64,000 nucleotides of DNA, taken from Chitinophagaceae bacterium (lineage in GTDB: Bacteria > Bacteroidota > Bacteroidia > Chitinophagales > Chitinophagaceae). The stretch lies in contig JAIEMK010000016.1 of NCBI GenBank assembly GCA_019752295.1, forward strand, positions 1 to 64,000, read 5' to 3'. The position numbers were made by a program, and so were the translations under genes. The notes below the pieces were generated by a model. It was not told the DNA's origin. It did no database searches and worked only from the letters and a program-made list of their open reading frames with translations. This document shows, piece by piece, positions 1-9,122 of the stretch. Within the stretch, counting starts at the first letter, position 1, and every line of letters begins with the position of its first letter.

Positions 1-362
1 TTACCTAAGCCAATTGGATAATTCCAATAGTTCCACTTATAATTTCCAAAATAAAAATTCCAACCAATGCTATTGTAATTGTTGTAGTAATTAAAATCAT
101 AACGACTATCATTCCAGTATGTAAAATCATCCAGTCCGCCCCAGCGGTAGTTGTTCGCTACTTTCATCCTTAGGTACCTGTCGTCGGCACTACTGATATA
201 CTCTTCATACTGCTCGTCTTTTTTCACGTCGGCCTTCGCAAATACTTCCTTTGTAGGAGAGTAGTAAACGTCATCCGGAGTTTGAGCAGTTTTGTAAGCT
301 GTAGAACAACTTGTTGCGAATATTCCCATTCCAATTAAAGCAAAAAGTAAAGTGTTTTTCAT
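1..362 (-). CDS. Tyr/Asn/Trp-rich lipoprotein of unknown function (C-terminus outside window)
   Basis: The frame opens with ATG at 362 and stays open to the window edge, so about the first 120 residues are seen. It begins with a hydrophobic signal peptide ending in a lipobox (ATSC, Cys about residue 19), so the product should be a lipoprotein. The mature part starts with an acidic and lysine-rich stretch. It then becomes very rich in Tyr, Asn and Trp (repeated WN, YY, NY pairs). I do not recognise the family. It is transcribed divergently from proS across a 138-bp gap in which I see nothing clear beyond A/T-rich promoter-like sequence. The reading frame is secure, the function is not. Confidence 0.75.
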   Translation of the reverse strand, partial: MKNTLLFALIGMGIFATSCSTAYKTAQTPDDVYYSPTKEVFAKADVKKDEQYEEYISSADDRYLRMKVANNYRWGGLDDFTYWNDSRYDFNYYNNYNSIGWNFYFGNYKWNYWNYPIGLG

Positions 363-500
363 GGTTCTAGGTTTGAACTGTTAGATAATGTGAAGTTACA
401 TACATTTGCGTTGCTAAAAGGGTTCATCAGTATTACGTCAAATACTCTGCCACCTTAATTATAATTAAATACTTATTTGTTAAAGAAATCTTAAATAAAA

Positions 501-1979
501 ATGGGGAAGGACATCGCTACACGGGAAGAAGATTATTCGCAATGGTATACCGACTTAGTAATCAAAGGAAGTCTTGCTGATTATAGTGCTGTTAGAGGCT
601 GTATGGTTATTAAACCTTATGGTTATGCACTTTGGGAAAACATGCGTGATGTTTTAGACAGGATGTTTAAAGACACTGGTCATCAGAACGCCTATTTTCC
701 GCTATTTGTACCTAAAAGTCTTTTTGAAGCGGAAGAAAAAAATGCAGAAGGATTTGCAAAGGAATGTGCTGTGGTTACACATTACCGCCTGAAGTCGGAT
801 CCTGATCGCCCCGGTAAACTGATGGTTGATCCCGAAGCCAAACTGGAAGAAGAATTAGTGGTTCGTCCAACAAGTGAAGCCATTATATGGAATACTTATA
901 AGGGATGGATTCAATCCTATCGCGATTTACCGATTCTTGTAAATCAGTGGGCCAATGTGGTTCGCTGGGAAATGCGTACCCGATTGTTTTTAAGAACTGC
1001 CGAATTTTTATGGCAGGAAGGTCATACCGCGCACGCCACTTCTGCCGAAGCAATTGCTGAAACTAAACAGATGCTTGAAGTATATGCCGACTTTGCTGAG
1101 AACTGGATGGCCGTTCCGGTAATTAAAGGGGTAAAGACTCCGAACGAACGTTTTGCAGGTGCAGAAGATACTTATTGCATCGAAGCGATGATGCAGGATG
1201 GCAAGGCATTACAGGCAGGTACCTCGCATTTTCTAGGACAAAATTTTGCAAAGGCATTTGATGTAAAGTTCAGTGACAAAGAAAATAAATTAGATTATGT
1301 ATGGGCTACCAGTTGGGGCGTAAGCACCCGATTAATTGGGGCATTGGTAATGGCGCATAGCGATGATGATGGTTTGATATTACCACCAAAAATTGCACCA
1401 ATACAAGTTGTTATTGTACCGATTTATAAAGGGGAGGAACAAAAACTGCAACTCGACGAAAGGGTTCATGCAATTGTGAAAGGATTAAAAGCCCTGGGTA
1501 TTTCTGTTAAATATGATGACTCTGATAATCAACGTCCCGGTTGGAAATTTGCCGAATATGAATTGAAGGGAGTTCCTGTGCGCCTTGCAATTGGAGCAAG
1601 AGATTTAGCAAATAATGTTGTTGAAGTAGCAAGAAGAGATACTAAAGAAAAGCAGAGTGTAAGTTTGGATGGAATTGAGCAATACATTAAAAATCTGCTC
1701 GAAGAAATTCAACAAAATATTTACAACAGAGCAAAAGCATTTCAACAGGATCATATTAGCAAGGCCGACACTTGGGATGAGTTTGTAGCGTTGTTGGATA
1801 CAAAGGGTGGATTTATTTCGGCACACTGGGATGGTACCAGCGAAACAGAAGATAAGATTAAGGAATTGGCAAAAGCAACTATTCGTTGTATTCCTTTAAA
1901 CAATCCGCTCGAAGATGGTAAATGTATTTTTACAGGAAATCCTTCCACTCAAAGAGTATTGTTTGCAAGAGCATATTAA
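501..1979 (+). CDS. proS: Proline--tRNA ligase (ProRS, archaeal/eukaryal-like short form)
   Basis: Class II aminoacyl-tRNA synthetase that charges tRNA-Pro with proline in the cytoplasm. The 492 residues match the short ProRS type, which lacks the editing insertion of the long bacterial form. Visible signatures are the [10 protein letters not shown] motif, the motif 2 region with RWEMRTR and [16 protein letters not shown], and the HFLGQNF segment. A C-terminal anticodon-binding domain and the conserved C-terminal RAY ending follow. This short form is usual in Bacteroidota. The gene stands alone, with its own upstream region and a palindromic repeat after the stop codon. Confidence 0.96.
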   Translation: MGKDIATREEDYSQWYTDLVIKGSLADYSAVRGCMVIKPYGYALWENMRDVLDRMFKDTGHQNAYFPLFVPKSLFEAEEKNAEGFAKECAVVTHYRLKSDPDRPGKLMVDPEAKLEEELVVRPTSEAIIWNTYKGWIQSYRDLPILVNQWANVVRWEMRTRLFLRTAEFLWQEGHTAHATSAEAIAETKQMLEVYADFAENWMAVPVIKGVKTPNERFAGAEDTYCIEAMMQDGKALQAGTSHFLGQNFAKAFDVKFSDKENKLDYVWATSWGVSTRLIGALVMAHSDDDGLILPPKIAPIQVVIVPIYKGEEQKLQLDERVHAIVKGLKALGISVKYDDSDNQRPGWKFAEYELKGVPVRLAIGARDLANNVVEVARRDTKEKQSVSLDGIEQYIKNLLEEIQQNIYNRAKAFQQDHISKADTWDEFVALLDTKGGFISAHWDGTSETEDKIKELAKATIRCIPLNNPLEDGKCIFTGNPSTQRVLFARAY

Positions 1980-2005
1980 ACTGCTACATTTTAAATCAAA
2001 TAGGA

Positions 2006-2083
2006 ATGGCACGCGGATGACGCAGATAAAGCGGATTTACACAGATTAATAACCTGCGCAGATCTGTTATATCTGCGTGCCAT
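2006..2083. repeat. Intergenic palindromic repeat element
   Basis: A 78-bp element has perfect 9-bp outer arms, ATGGCACGC at 2006-2014 and GCGTGCCAT at 2075-2083. Between them lie internal direct and inverted copies of a GCAGAT/ATCTGCG-type motif and a GCGGATTTACACAGAT stretch. It lies between the convergent ends of proS and the barrel gene at 2088-2666. The make-up resembles short dispersed repeats I associate with Bacteroidota and other environmental genomes. It could also act as a bidirectional hairpin, but there is no T-tract. Copy number cannot be judged from this window. Confidence 0.55.
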
Positions 2084-2087
2084 CTTC

Positions 2088-2666
2088 CTAAAGAGTAATG
2101 CCCATTTTCACAACCCATCTTCTATAAGTATAATCATACTTTATAGGTGTTAGTGTTCCCCATGGAAAAGGATCTGGCAAGCGTAAGTTTTGGTTATCAA
2201 CATAGGCATAGGCTTTCTGACTATAGCCGATTTGCAAAAAGAAATCAGTACTACCAACCAGCTTTTTCTGAACACCCAAACCCAGTTCATATATCCAACC
2301 AATTTTTAAATCGAAAGCAGGTTGACCATTCATCCAGGTTTTAGGCAGATCCTTATTGGGCAATGGAATACTAGGGCCGGCATCAGCATACACAAAGGGC
2401 TTCCAGAGCCTACTACCAAAGGCTTTTCGAAGATCTGCATATACAGGAATGGAACTGTATCCATATGGGTCGATACCCAGCCCCAGACCGATGCTCCAAT
2501 TTTTTTTCTGAAAACCATTAACGCTATTCATACTAAACTTACTACCTTCATCACCCGTTAACAGCCCCATACTATTGCTGCTATGGAAAAACCATTTTTG
2601 TTTTTTTTGTGCGTGCAAACTAACTGTAATGAGCAAACAACCTATAAGTATCAAACTGTTCTTCAT
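2088..2666 (-). CDS. Outer-membrane beta-barrel protein, hypothetical
   Basis: 192 residues with a cleavable signal peptide (ending VSLHAQ, about residue 19). After it come alternating aromatic and glycine-rich beta strands, and the last strand WVVKMGITL is typical of small outer-membrane barrels. It begins 2 bp after the stop codon of the LVIVD lipoprotein gene, so the two are very probably co-transcribed and may work together at the outer membrane. No enzymatic motif is visible. Function unknown. Confidence 0.75.
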   Translation of the reverse strand: MKNSLILIGCLLITVSLHAQKKQKWFFHSSNSMGLLTGDEGSKFSMNSVNGFQKKNWSIGLGLGIDPYGYSSIPVYADLRKAFGSRLWKPFVYADAGPSIPLPNKDLPKTWMNGQPAFDLKIGWIYELGLGVQKKLVGSTDFFLQIGYSQKAYAYVDNQNLRLPDPFPWGTLTPIKYDYTYRRWVVKMGITL

Positions 2667-2668
2667 GT

Positions 2669-3943
2669 TTATTGTTTGATGCTGATTTTACTGATCAATT
2701 TGGTTTGCTCGGGTTTGCTGAAATCGTATTGGTATAAGCCATCTTTCGCAGAAACATAAGCGATGCCATGATAACAAATTACATCGTAAGCATCTGCAAT
2801 CTGAATAGTTTGCAAGAGTTTGATGTATTCGGGATTACTGGTATCATAAATTAGTAACCCCGATTGATCGTCACATACCATCAGCGTATTGCCTTCTTTT
2901 CCCAAACCTTTTGGATGTGAGAGGGGATAGGTTCTTACTAGCAAAGGACTTTGAATATTGCTGATATTTAAAATGTCCATTTCATTCAGCGTACCCCTGC
3001 AATCCGACCAATTGGAGTGCAGTGTTACATAAGCATAGTTGTCGTCTGCAATCACCGGATCGCAAACACTTGCGTGTGAGAAAGTGCTCAGAAACACTGG
3101 TTTTATAGGATCGGCAACACTATATATATTCATTCCTGTTTGACCGCCAATGAAGAGTTTGTCTTTGAATGGGAAAATGGTTTCAGTAAACGCGTTTAAG
3201 GAGATTGATTTTGTTTTCGAAAGTTTCTCGGGATTACTAATGTCAATCACATTCAATAAGTAATTACTAACGGCATACATCCAACCATTTTGTATGGCTA
3301 AACGCGACATGGATCCTGCTATTCCGTTGCTAGATGACTTGCTAGAATTTAAATTACCGGCCATGAAATTGGTGGACCCTAACAGAAAGATTACACTTCC
3401 ATTTTGCCGATAATTTTGATTATTGGTAAGCGATAAATTAATACTAGTGTCTTTGGTAACCCAGTCAACAACATAATACCCGGTATCTATATTGAACCCG
3501 TTTGGATAAGCTTTTTCAGGATAAATTCCTTTTATAAACGAACTTAATTCAACATGATCTGGGTTGCTGATATTCAATGCCAGCAAATCGGTAAAGCAAT
3601 CCGCATAAAGTGTATTGCCTGCAACTGCCAGATCATAATTGCCAGGTATCGGAATGAAATACTTATTCAATGGTTGAGCGGGATTGCTATTGTCAATTAC
3701 ATGAATTCCTTTACCGGCTTCGTTTAGAAAGATGGTATTGCCATAGAGGTACATTTTTCCCGGTGCTGTAATGGCAATGGCTGCATTCATCTTAATATTA
3801 TTGCGGGCATCTGAAAGCCTTGCTAATACAGGTCTTGTAATGGTATAGGTTTGTTTAGCAGAGTCCTTGAAACAACCTGCAAACAATATCAATCCCAACA
3901 AAACAAGCGCTCCCTTAAGGGACTGAAAAAAATGGTTTTTCAT
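2669..3943 (-). CDS. LVIVD-repeat lipoprotein, beta-propeller-like
   Basis: 424 residues with a lipoprotein signal peptide (lipobox FAGC, Cys about residue 24). The mature protein is built of repeats of the LVIVD type, with repeated units such as GIHVIDNSNPAQP, LLNVIDISNPEKL and MNIYSVADPIKP. Such repeats are predicted to fold as a beta propeller and are common in Bacteroidota surface and periplasmic proteins. The gene leads a two-gene unit with the barrel protein downstream. The ligand is unknown. Family placement is sure, role is not. Confidence 0.8.
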   Translation of the reverse strand: MKNHFFQSLKGALVLLGLILFAGCFKDSAKQTYTITRPVLARLSDARNNIKMNAAIAITAPGKMYLYGNTIFLNEAGKGIHVIDNSNPAQPLNKYFIPIPGNYDLAVAGNTLYADCFTDLLALNISNPDHVELSSFIKGIYPEKAYPNGFNIDTGYYVVDWVTKDTSINLSLTNNQNYRQNGSVIFLLGSTNFMAGNLNSSKSSSNGIAGSMSRLAIQNGWMYAVSNYLLNVIDISNPEKLSKTKSISLNAFTETIFPFKDKLFIGGQTGMNIYSVADPIKPVFLSTFSHASVCDPVIADDNYAYVTLHSNWSDCRGTLNEMDILNISNIQSPLLVRTYPLSHPKGLGKEGNTLMVCDDQSGLLIYDTSNPEYIKLLQTIQIADAYDVICYHGIAYVSAKDGLYQYDFSKPEQTKLISKISIKQ

Positions 3944-4029
3944 GTGTTTATTATTTTATTTTGGTTACATGTAATTCGCTAACAAACATCCCGGTTGGTG
4001 ACAAATTTTTGTTATGCTTATTTCATGGT

Positions 4030-5370
4030 TTAATTTTTAGGGTGTTTGGATTTTGACAGTTGCACAGGTTTACTAAATTGTAAACTGTATTGGTTCCAAT
4101 AATTTTTGTAATAACTCAACTTGCTCACACTGGTCAAACTCTTCTCCCATCCAAATCCCAGCGTAAATTGTTTGGAGAACTGAACACGAACGCCCGCCTG
4201 AATATTGAAAAGGAATTGATTGCTTAACGGTTTGGAATAATATAGAATCTGATACGCATCGTCGGTGAGTAACCATTTGCCGGCAAAATTCAATGACGCA
4301 TTGGCACCTGTATATAATTGCCAGTTTATTTTTGCTGAAGGGTTTAGGTTGAACTGAATTAAAACCGGTAGCATTATCCAATGTGCACTGTTTGTAAGTA
4401 CACTATTATTGCCGGCCTGATAATAATTTGGTACCACAACAGATTTATGATTGTCTGTTACCTGATCGCTAATGTTTAGTGTACTATCTTTTTTTGAGCC
4501 CACCTGCTGTTTAATTTGCAGATAACGATATTGTAAACCCAGTTCCAAACCCCATCGCTTATTCAATTGCAAATGGCGTGACAGGCCTACTTGCAGATGG
4601 AAGCCGTTGTTAGCAGATATCAACGAGATGGTATTGGGGGTTCCGAGTGAACTTTGATTATTTATATATGCCAGACTATTTGCTGCCGCATTACTATTGA
4701 AAAAAGGAGTTTCATTAATATTCGTTCTTCCAGCACCAAGATGAAGCGCCCAATAATTTTTTCGTTTTGTAGAAACCTTTTGTGCACTTGTAGCCGATGT
4801 TAAATTAGTGGGCGTTGAACTGATTGAAATAGTGGTTGTATCGGAAACTGTTTTTGAAATAATTGGCACTGATGAATTTGGAAAACCGCTTGTTTTTTCT
4901 TCTCCGGTAGTTTTCATTTTATTTTGTTCGATTGCCGGTGTATCCGTAGTTCCTAGAATAATTAGTTTCTCATTAGCAACAATTTTTGAAGCTTGATCTA
5001 TTTTTTTTGGAATCAATTTTTGTTGATCAAGATGCTTGTACTGCTGGGTTTCAGGGATACTGTTTGTGGAATCATTGTTTGTTGATTGTGCTGCATTAAA
5101 TGGAACTATTGGTACTATCGGAATTGCTTTTTTAGGACCTGTTTGCACAGATTTTCTTTGTGAAAGAATCGGTTCTTTGGTATTCCGATGCATTAAATAA
5201 ATCCCAGACAACAGCAATAGCAGCCCAAGTGGAATCCACCAGAACAGAGGACTCCGCCTGCGCTTGGTTTTATCTAATTCCGCCTCCACTCCATCCCAGA
5301 CTTGTTTGGTGGGGTTGATTTGGAATCCGCTGACTTTTTCAGCGACTATATGTTCAAAATTATCCGCCAT
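4030..5370 (-). CDS. Membrane-anchored anti-sigma-like protein with C-terminal barrel-like domain
   Basis: 446 residues. The N-terminus (about 1-40) is cytoplasmic-like, followed by one strong transmembrane segment (FWWIPLGLLLLLSGIYLM, about 43-60). A low-complexity Ser/Thr/Lys-rich linker runs to about residue 205. The C-terminal half resembles a small outer-membrane barrel (GLELGLQYRYLQI, FNIQAGVRVQF, FTLGFGWE). Its start overlaps the stop of the ECF sigma factor gene by 11 bp, so the two are translationally coupled. In this phylum such partners usually restrain the adjacent sigma factor. That role is inferred from position and topology. Confidence 0.7.
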   Translation of the reverse strand: MADNFEHIVAEKVSGFQINPTKQVWDGVEAELDKTKRRRSPLFWWIPLGLLLLLSGIYLMHRNTKEPILSQRKSVQTGPKKAIPIVPIVPFNAAQSTNNDSTNSIPETQQYKHLDQQKLIPKKIDQASKIVANEKLIILGTTDTPAIEQNKMKTTGEEKTSGFPNSSVPIISKTVSDTTTISISSTPTNLTSATSAQKVSTKRKNYWALHLGAGRTNINETPFFNSNAAANSLAYINNQSSLGTPNTISLISANNGFHLQVGLSRHLQLNKRWGLELGLQYRYLQIKQQVGSKKDSTLNISDQVTDNHKSVVVPNYYQAGNNSVLTNSAHWIMLPVLIQFNLNPSAKINWQLYTGANASLNFAGKWLLTDDAYQILYYSKPLSNQFLFNIQAGVRVQFSKQFTLGFGWEKSLTSVSKLSYYKNYWNQYSLQFSKPVQLSKSKHPKN

Positions 5371-5923
5371 AACTTTTTGATTGGATAGTGATTTCCTGTT
5401 GTTTAATGGCTGTAATTAACAGCGCTCTTGCACGACTATACTGACTCCTAACGGTATTGATATTCATTTGCAGAAGCTCAGCTATTTCCTGATGTTCAAA
5501 TCCTTCAATTGCAAAGAGGTTAAAAACGGTTTGATAACCTGTTGGCAGTGCACGGATACATTCTATCAGATCTTTGATATCCAGATTGATTTCCGGGTTT
5601 TCAGAACTAATGGGATGTAACCCAATCTCCTCCACCTGCAACTCATTTCTGTAACGACTATGTTTACGGAGATAGCTGATAGCGGTATTCACCATAATTC
5701 TTCTAAGCCATGCCTCGAAAGGCCCGTTCTGTTGAAACTGTTGGATGTTTCTGAAAACTTTTATAAAAGCTTCCTGCAAAATATCTTCTGCATCTTCTTT
5801 GTTCTTGCTATAACGATAACAAACACCGAGCATGGCAGGCGCATACAGTTGATAGAGCTTAGCCTGAGCAGCCCTCTCGTTTTTTAAGCATTTTTTTATT
5901 AGTAGGTCTGTATACATAGCCAT
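5360..5923 (-). CDS. ECF-type RNA polymerase sigma-70 factor
   Basis: 187 residues. Region 2 is seen at about 25-90 (MLGVCYRYSKNKEDAEDILQEAFIKVFRNI) and region 4 with its helix-turn-helix at about 120-170 (LPTGYQTVFNLFAIEGFEHQEIAELLQMNINTVRSQYSRAR). There is no region 1 or 3, as expected for the extracytoplasmic function group. It is followed with an 11-bp overlap by a membrane-anchored protein that probably controls it. Targets are unknown; autoregulation of the pair is likely but not shown by the sequence. Confidence 0.92.
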   Translation of the reverse strand: MAMYTDLLIKKCLKNERAAQAKLYQLYAPAMLGVCYRYSKNKEDAEDILQEAFIKVFRNIQQFQQNGPFEAWLRRIMVNTAISYLRKHSRYRNELQVEEIGLHPISSENPEINLDIKDLIECIRALPTGYQTVFNLFAIEGFEHQEIAELLQMNINTVRSQYSRARALLITAIKQQEITIQSKSYGG

Positions 5924-6015
5924 TGCTCAATGATATGACGCAGTCTTGAGTCAATTCATTGCATCTGTTTCGGTTTTTCTGAAATTAAATCGAATGCAAG
6001 GTCTGTCAACTTTAT

Positions 6016-6023
6016 TACTTTTG
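6016..6023 (+). promoter_or_regulatory. Bacteroidota -7 promoter element for truB (leaderless)
   Basis: TACTTTTG matches the TAnnTTTG consensus exactly and ends 4 bp before the truB ATG. Transcription would therefore start at or beside the start codon and give a leaderless or nearly leaderless mRNA. No convincing -33 TTTG is visible at the expected distance. Confidence 0.5.
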
Positions 6024-6027
6024 CCGG

Positions 6028-6747
6028 ATGCAAGCTTTACAATCTTTTTTGGATGGACAAGTGGTTCTGATAGACAAATCAAAGGACTGGACCTCTTTTG
6101 ATGCGGCGAACAAAGTGAGAAACTTGATCAAGATTAAAAAAGTTGGGCACGCCGGCACACTCGATCCGCTGGCTACTGGTCTTCTAATTATCTGCACTGG
6201 AAAATTTACAAAGAAGATTAATGAATACATGGGGATGGAAAAGGAATATACGGGCACTATTACACTAGGTGCCACTACCCCCACTTACGATCTGGAATCT
6301 GATCCTGAAAATTTTCAATCGGTGGATCATTTATCGGAAGCGCAGATTCTTGCTGCCACCAAAAATTTTGAAGGCGATATTTTACAAATGCCTCCGCAAC
6401 ATTCGGCGATCAAAAAAAATGGAGAGCGCTTATATGTTTCGGCAAGAAAAGGAATTGTTGTAGAAATGGAAGCGAGGCCTGTTACAATACATTCTTTCAG
6501 CATCGAAAAAATTGAATTGCCCATTGTTTATTTCAAAGTAGTTTGCTCCACCGGTACTTATATTCGCAGTTTAGCAAACGATTTTGGAGCAGCATTAGGA
6601 GTGGGTGGTTATTTGAGCAGTTTGCGCAGAACCAGAATTGGAAATTTTCTGGTAGAAGATGCCAAAACAATTATGCAGTTTGAAGAGGAGATCAAATTAT
6701 TACGCGCATCATTATTATTAGAAGGGGAGACCAATACCGAGTTGTAG
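6028..6747 (+). CDS. truB: tRNA pseudouridine(55) synthase
   Basis: Makes pseudouridine at position 55 in the T-loop of tRNAs. 239 residues, close to the usual length of the catalytic core. The motif GHAGTLDPLATG (40-51) carries the catalytic Asp46. Downstream are the TruB motifs GEKxYxx-like (GERLYVSARKG) and the VVCSTGTYIRSLANDFG segment. The start codon is fixed by the promoter element just upstream. The 3-prime end overlaps the convergent tamL gene by 30 bp, so the last ten codons of both genes share the same DNA. Confidence 0.95.
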   Translation: MQALQSFLDGQVVLIDKSKDWTSFDAANKVRNLIKIKKVGHAGTLDPLATGLLIICTGKFTKKINEYMGMEKEYTGTITLGATTPTYDLESDPENFQSVDHLSEAQILAATKNFEGDILQMPPQHSAIKKNGERLYVSARKGIVVEMEARPVTIHSFSIEKIELPIVYFKVVCSTGTYIRSLANDFGAALGVGGYLSSLRRTRIGNFLVEDAKTIMQFEEEIKLLRASLLLEGETNTEL

Positions 6748-9117
6748 CGCAAAATTTGGCACTTCTAATCCATTGGGCCTGATATCCGTCCAGTTGAATT
6801 TATTAATACTCATCCACCCGTCGTTACCTATTCTTACAGGGTCTTTTACTTTATAAGCAAAATCCAGACGAATCAAAAAATAAGTAAAATCAATTCGAAG
6901 TCCAGTACCCACACCAATTGCTATATCTTTTGCAATGTTCGACAATGAGAATTCAGAAAGAGGGTCGCCCGGATTTTTCTTTACGTTCCAGATATTTCCA
7001 ATATCCGTATACAAAGCGCTACCCAGTTTTACTCCGCCAATAGTTGCAATATTGAACCTGTATTCTGCATTCGCTTCAATTGCCATATCCCCATAACGAT
7101 CTCTAAAAGTACTGCTCGAAATACTGTCGTAGGTATTGGAGCGTCCTAATCCTAATTGTCGCAAGCCCCATGCACGCATACTATAAGGTCCGCCCAGCGA
7201 AAATTGTTTAAAGAAGGGTAGTGTAGCATTAGTGGTTCCAGGATAGGACCCATAGTTATAACCATAGCCCGCAAAAAAGCGATACGCCATTTCTGATTTT
7301 GTCCATTGTTTTCTTTGTCGATATTCTGCTTCTAATTTAATATACCTGTAAATATTATTTTTTAATTGTTTGAAAGCTCCAAACAATAATCCCGTTTCTT
7401 CAACACCCAAACGCAGGAAATGACTTCTCCTATTGGCACTGTTATAAATAAGGTTGTAAGAAAGGCTTTGGCTAAAAATATTGCCGGTATTGAAACTGTT
7501 TCTTAAAAAAGGATTTTTTATAAACAGGGTATCCAGCCCGGGCAATGTATCAAGCGAGTACAACTCCACATTAAAAGGTTTAAACAACCAGATATTATCG
7601 TGTCGGTGATTTGTCTTTTTCCATTCATATCCCCAGCTTCCAACGATCGACCGGAGTTTATAATAATTTTTTCTGTCTACATATGCCGCATTGAAAGACA
7701 ATAATGTTTTTTTATTATCGACCGATTTTAGCGCCTTCCAATTTTTAAAAGGCTGAATGATTCTGGGAAAAGAAAATGTTTCTCCTGCACTGATATTAAA
7801 TGTTTGTATGAGTTGTTGGTTGGATATTGTATTTTTCCCAATATTCAAATTCAACTCCACACCGGCCCTGAAATTTGTGATGGATTGTATTGCCTGTTTC
7901 CAAACATTGCGGTTTCGATAAGATAAGTTTGTAGATATACCAAACAGATTACCCGATCCAATATCGCCTGTATTTCTACTACCTTCCAGATCAATTGTAA
8001 AGCTTTGTTTCAATGCTGGTGTTAGAAAAAAATAAAAGTCGAGACTATCTTTATCGCGTACCACAATTTTTCCGTCAACCTGTTGCCAGGCGCCTATTTG
8101 ACCGAGTGTATTCATCGATTTATAATAGGCTTCTTCGTTGTATTTTTCGCCGTGTGTGATATAAGTATGTTCTTTTAAGGGGTTGTATTTAAACTTTCCC
8201 TCCTTATAGCGCATCCATGAAGTACCGTACTTCTTTTCACTGAATCTTTTATCAAACATCAGGCTATCTGTGATATCGGTTAATTTTGTTTCGGGGTAAT
8301 AATAAATATTGCCAACACTATATTGTATCAGTTTACTGGAGTCGTAAGTGGTTCTTTTTTTGATCATTACATCCCAAGTAGGATTAAGACTTCTTTTTCT
8401 CGCAGATGCTGCTATTAATTCTGCCACTTTCAGCGGATCGAGTGTAACCGTTATCAAACTTTGATCTGTGGTATCGATCTCTGCATAAATATCTTCTTTT
8501 GTGAACTTATAATATCCCTTTCTGCGATAAATGCCAATTAGTCTGTCGAGCTCATCATTGATTAATTGTTTTGAATAAGCATTCCCTTTTTTAATCAAAC
8601 TGAATTTCATATTTCGCTCTGCGATGTTTTGCAAAACAGAATCATCCAGTTGGTATCCGATAGAATCGATCGTAATATTTTTTCCGGGGTCGATTGTCAT
8701 CATTGCTGATACCCTTATCTGATCATTCACCGTGTCCACATGAATCGAGTCACTCAGGCTGGCATAGTAATAACCCTGTGAATTTAAATAAGCATTCATG
8801 AAATTTTTAGAACGCAGGAGATTTGTAGAATCATAAACCGGCGGCTTCTTGATCCGGTACCAAAACAATCTTCTTTGCTCTCTTCTGGCTTTTAAGCTAT
8901 CATCCCAATAATTTTCAAGGTCAAGCGAAAGCCTTTTTTTTTCGACTTTTGATTGAACCCCGTTTACTTGAATCTGATTGTGGTAAATAAATGCAGTATT
9001 GGCAGGATAATTTTCAACGGTAGTACGACGTTCTTCAGAACAGGAAGCCATTACCAATAAAGTAAGAACCCCTATTAGCCATAAAAACCTATTAACTTTA
9101 GCCCCTTTCAAATGCAT
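6718..9117 (-). CDS. tamL: TamL-type BamA/TamA family outer-membrane lipoprotein
   Basis: 799 residues. The lipobox MASC (Cys about 26) makes it a lipoprotein, which separates TamL of Bacteroidota from the non-lipidated BamA. The N-terminal half carries POTRA-like repeats (for example YWDDSLKARREQRRLFWYRIKKPP, DSIGYQLDDSVLQNIAER). The C-terminal half is an Omp85 barrel with the typical GGPYSMRAWGLRQLG segment and a terminal aromatic strand (ALQLGIGLPF). The expected role is insertion or translocation of outer-membrane proteins with TamB. Its start codon lies only 5 bp from that of the divergent methyltransferase gene. Confidence 0.88.
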   Translation of the reverse strand: MHLKGAKVNRFLWLIGVLTLLVMASCSEERRTTVENYPANTAFIYHNQIQVNGVQSKVEKKRLSLDLENYWDDSLKARREQRRLFWYRIKKPPVYDSTNLLRSKNFMNAYLNSQGYYYASLSDSIHVDTVNDQIRVSAMMTIDPGKNITIDSIGYQLDDSVLQNIAERNMKFSLIKKGNAYSKQLINDELDRLIGIYRRKGYYKFTKEDIYAEIDTTDQSLITVTLDPLKVAELIAASARKRSLNPTWDVMIKKRTTYDSSKLIQYSVGNIYYYPETKLTDITDSLMFDKRFSEKKYGTSWMRYKEGKFKYNPLKEHTYITHGEKYNEEAYYKSMNTLGQIGAWQQVDGKIVVRDKDSLDFYFFLTPALKQSFTIDLEGSRNTGDIGSGNLFGISTNLSYRNRNVWKQAIQSITNFRAGVELNLNIGKNTISNQQLIQTFNISAGETFSFPRIIQPFKNWKALKSVDNKKTLLSFNAAYVDRKNYYKLRSIVGSWGYEWKKTNHRHDNIWLFKPFNVELYSLDTLPGLDTLFIKNPFLRNSFNTGNIFSQSLSYNLIYNSANRRSHFLRLGVEETGLLFGAFKQLKNNIYRYIKLEAEYRQRKQWTKSEMAYRFFAGYGYNYGSYPGTTNATLPFFKQFSLGGPYSMRAWGLRQLGLGRSNTYDSISSSTFRDRYGDMAIEANAEYRFNIATIGGVKLGSALYTDIGNIWNVKKNPGDPLSEFSLSNIAKDIAIGVGTGLRIDFTYFLIRLDFAYKVKDPVRIGNDGWMSINKFNWTDIRPNGLEVPNFALQLGIGLPF

Positions 9118-9122
9118 ATTGT

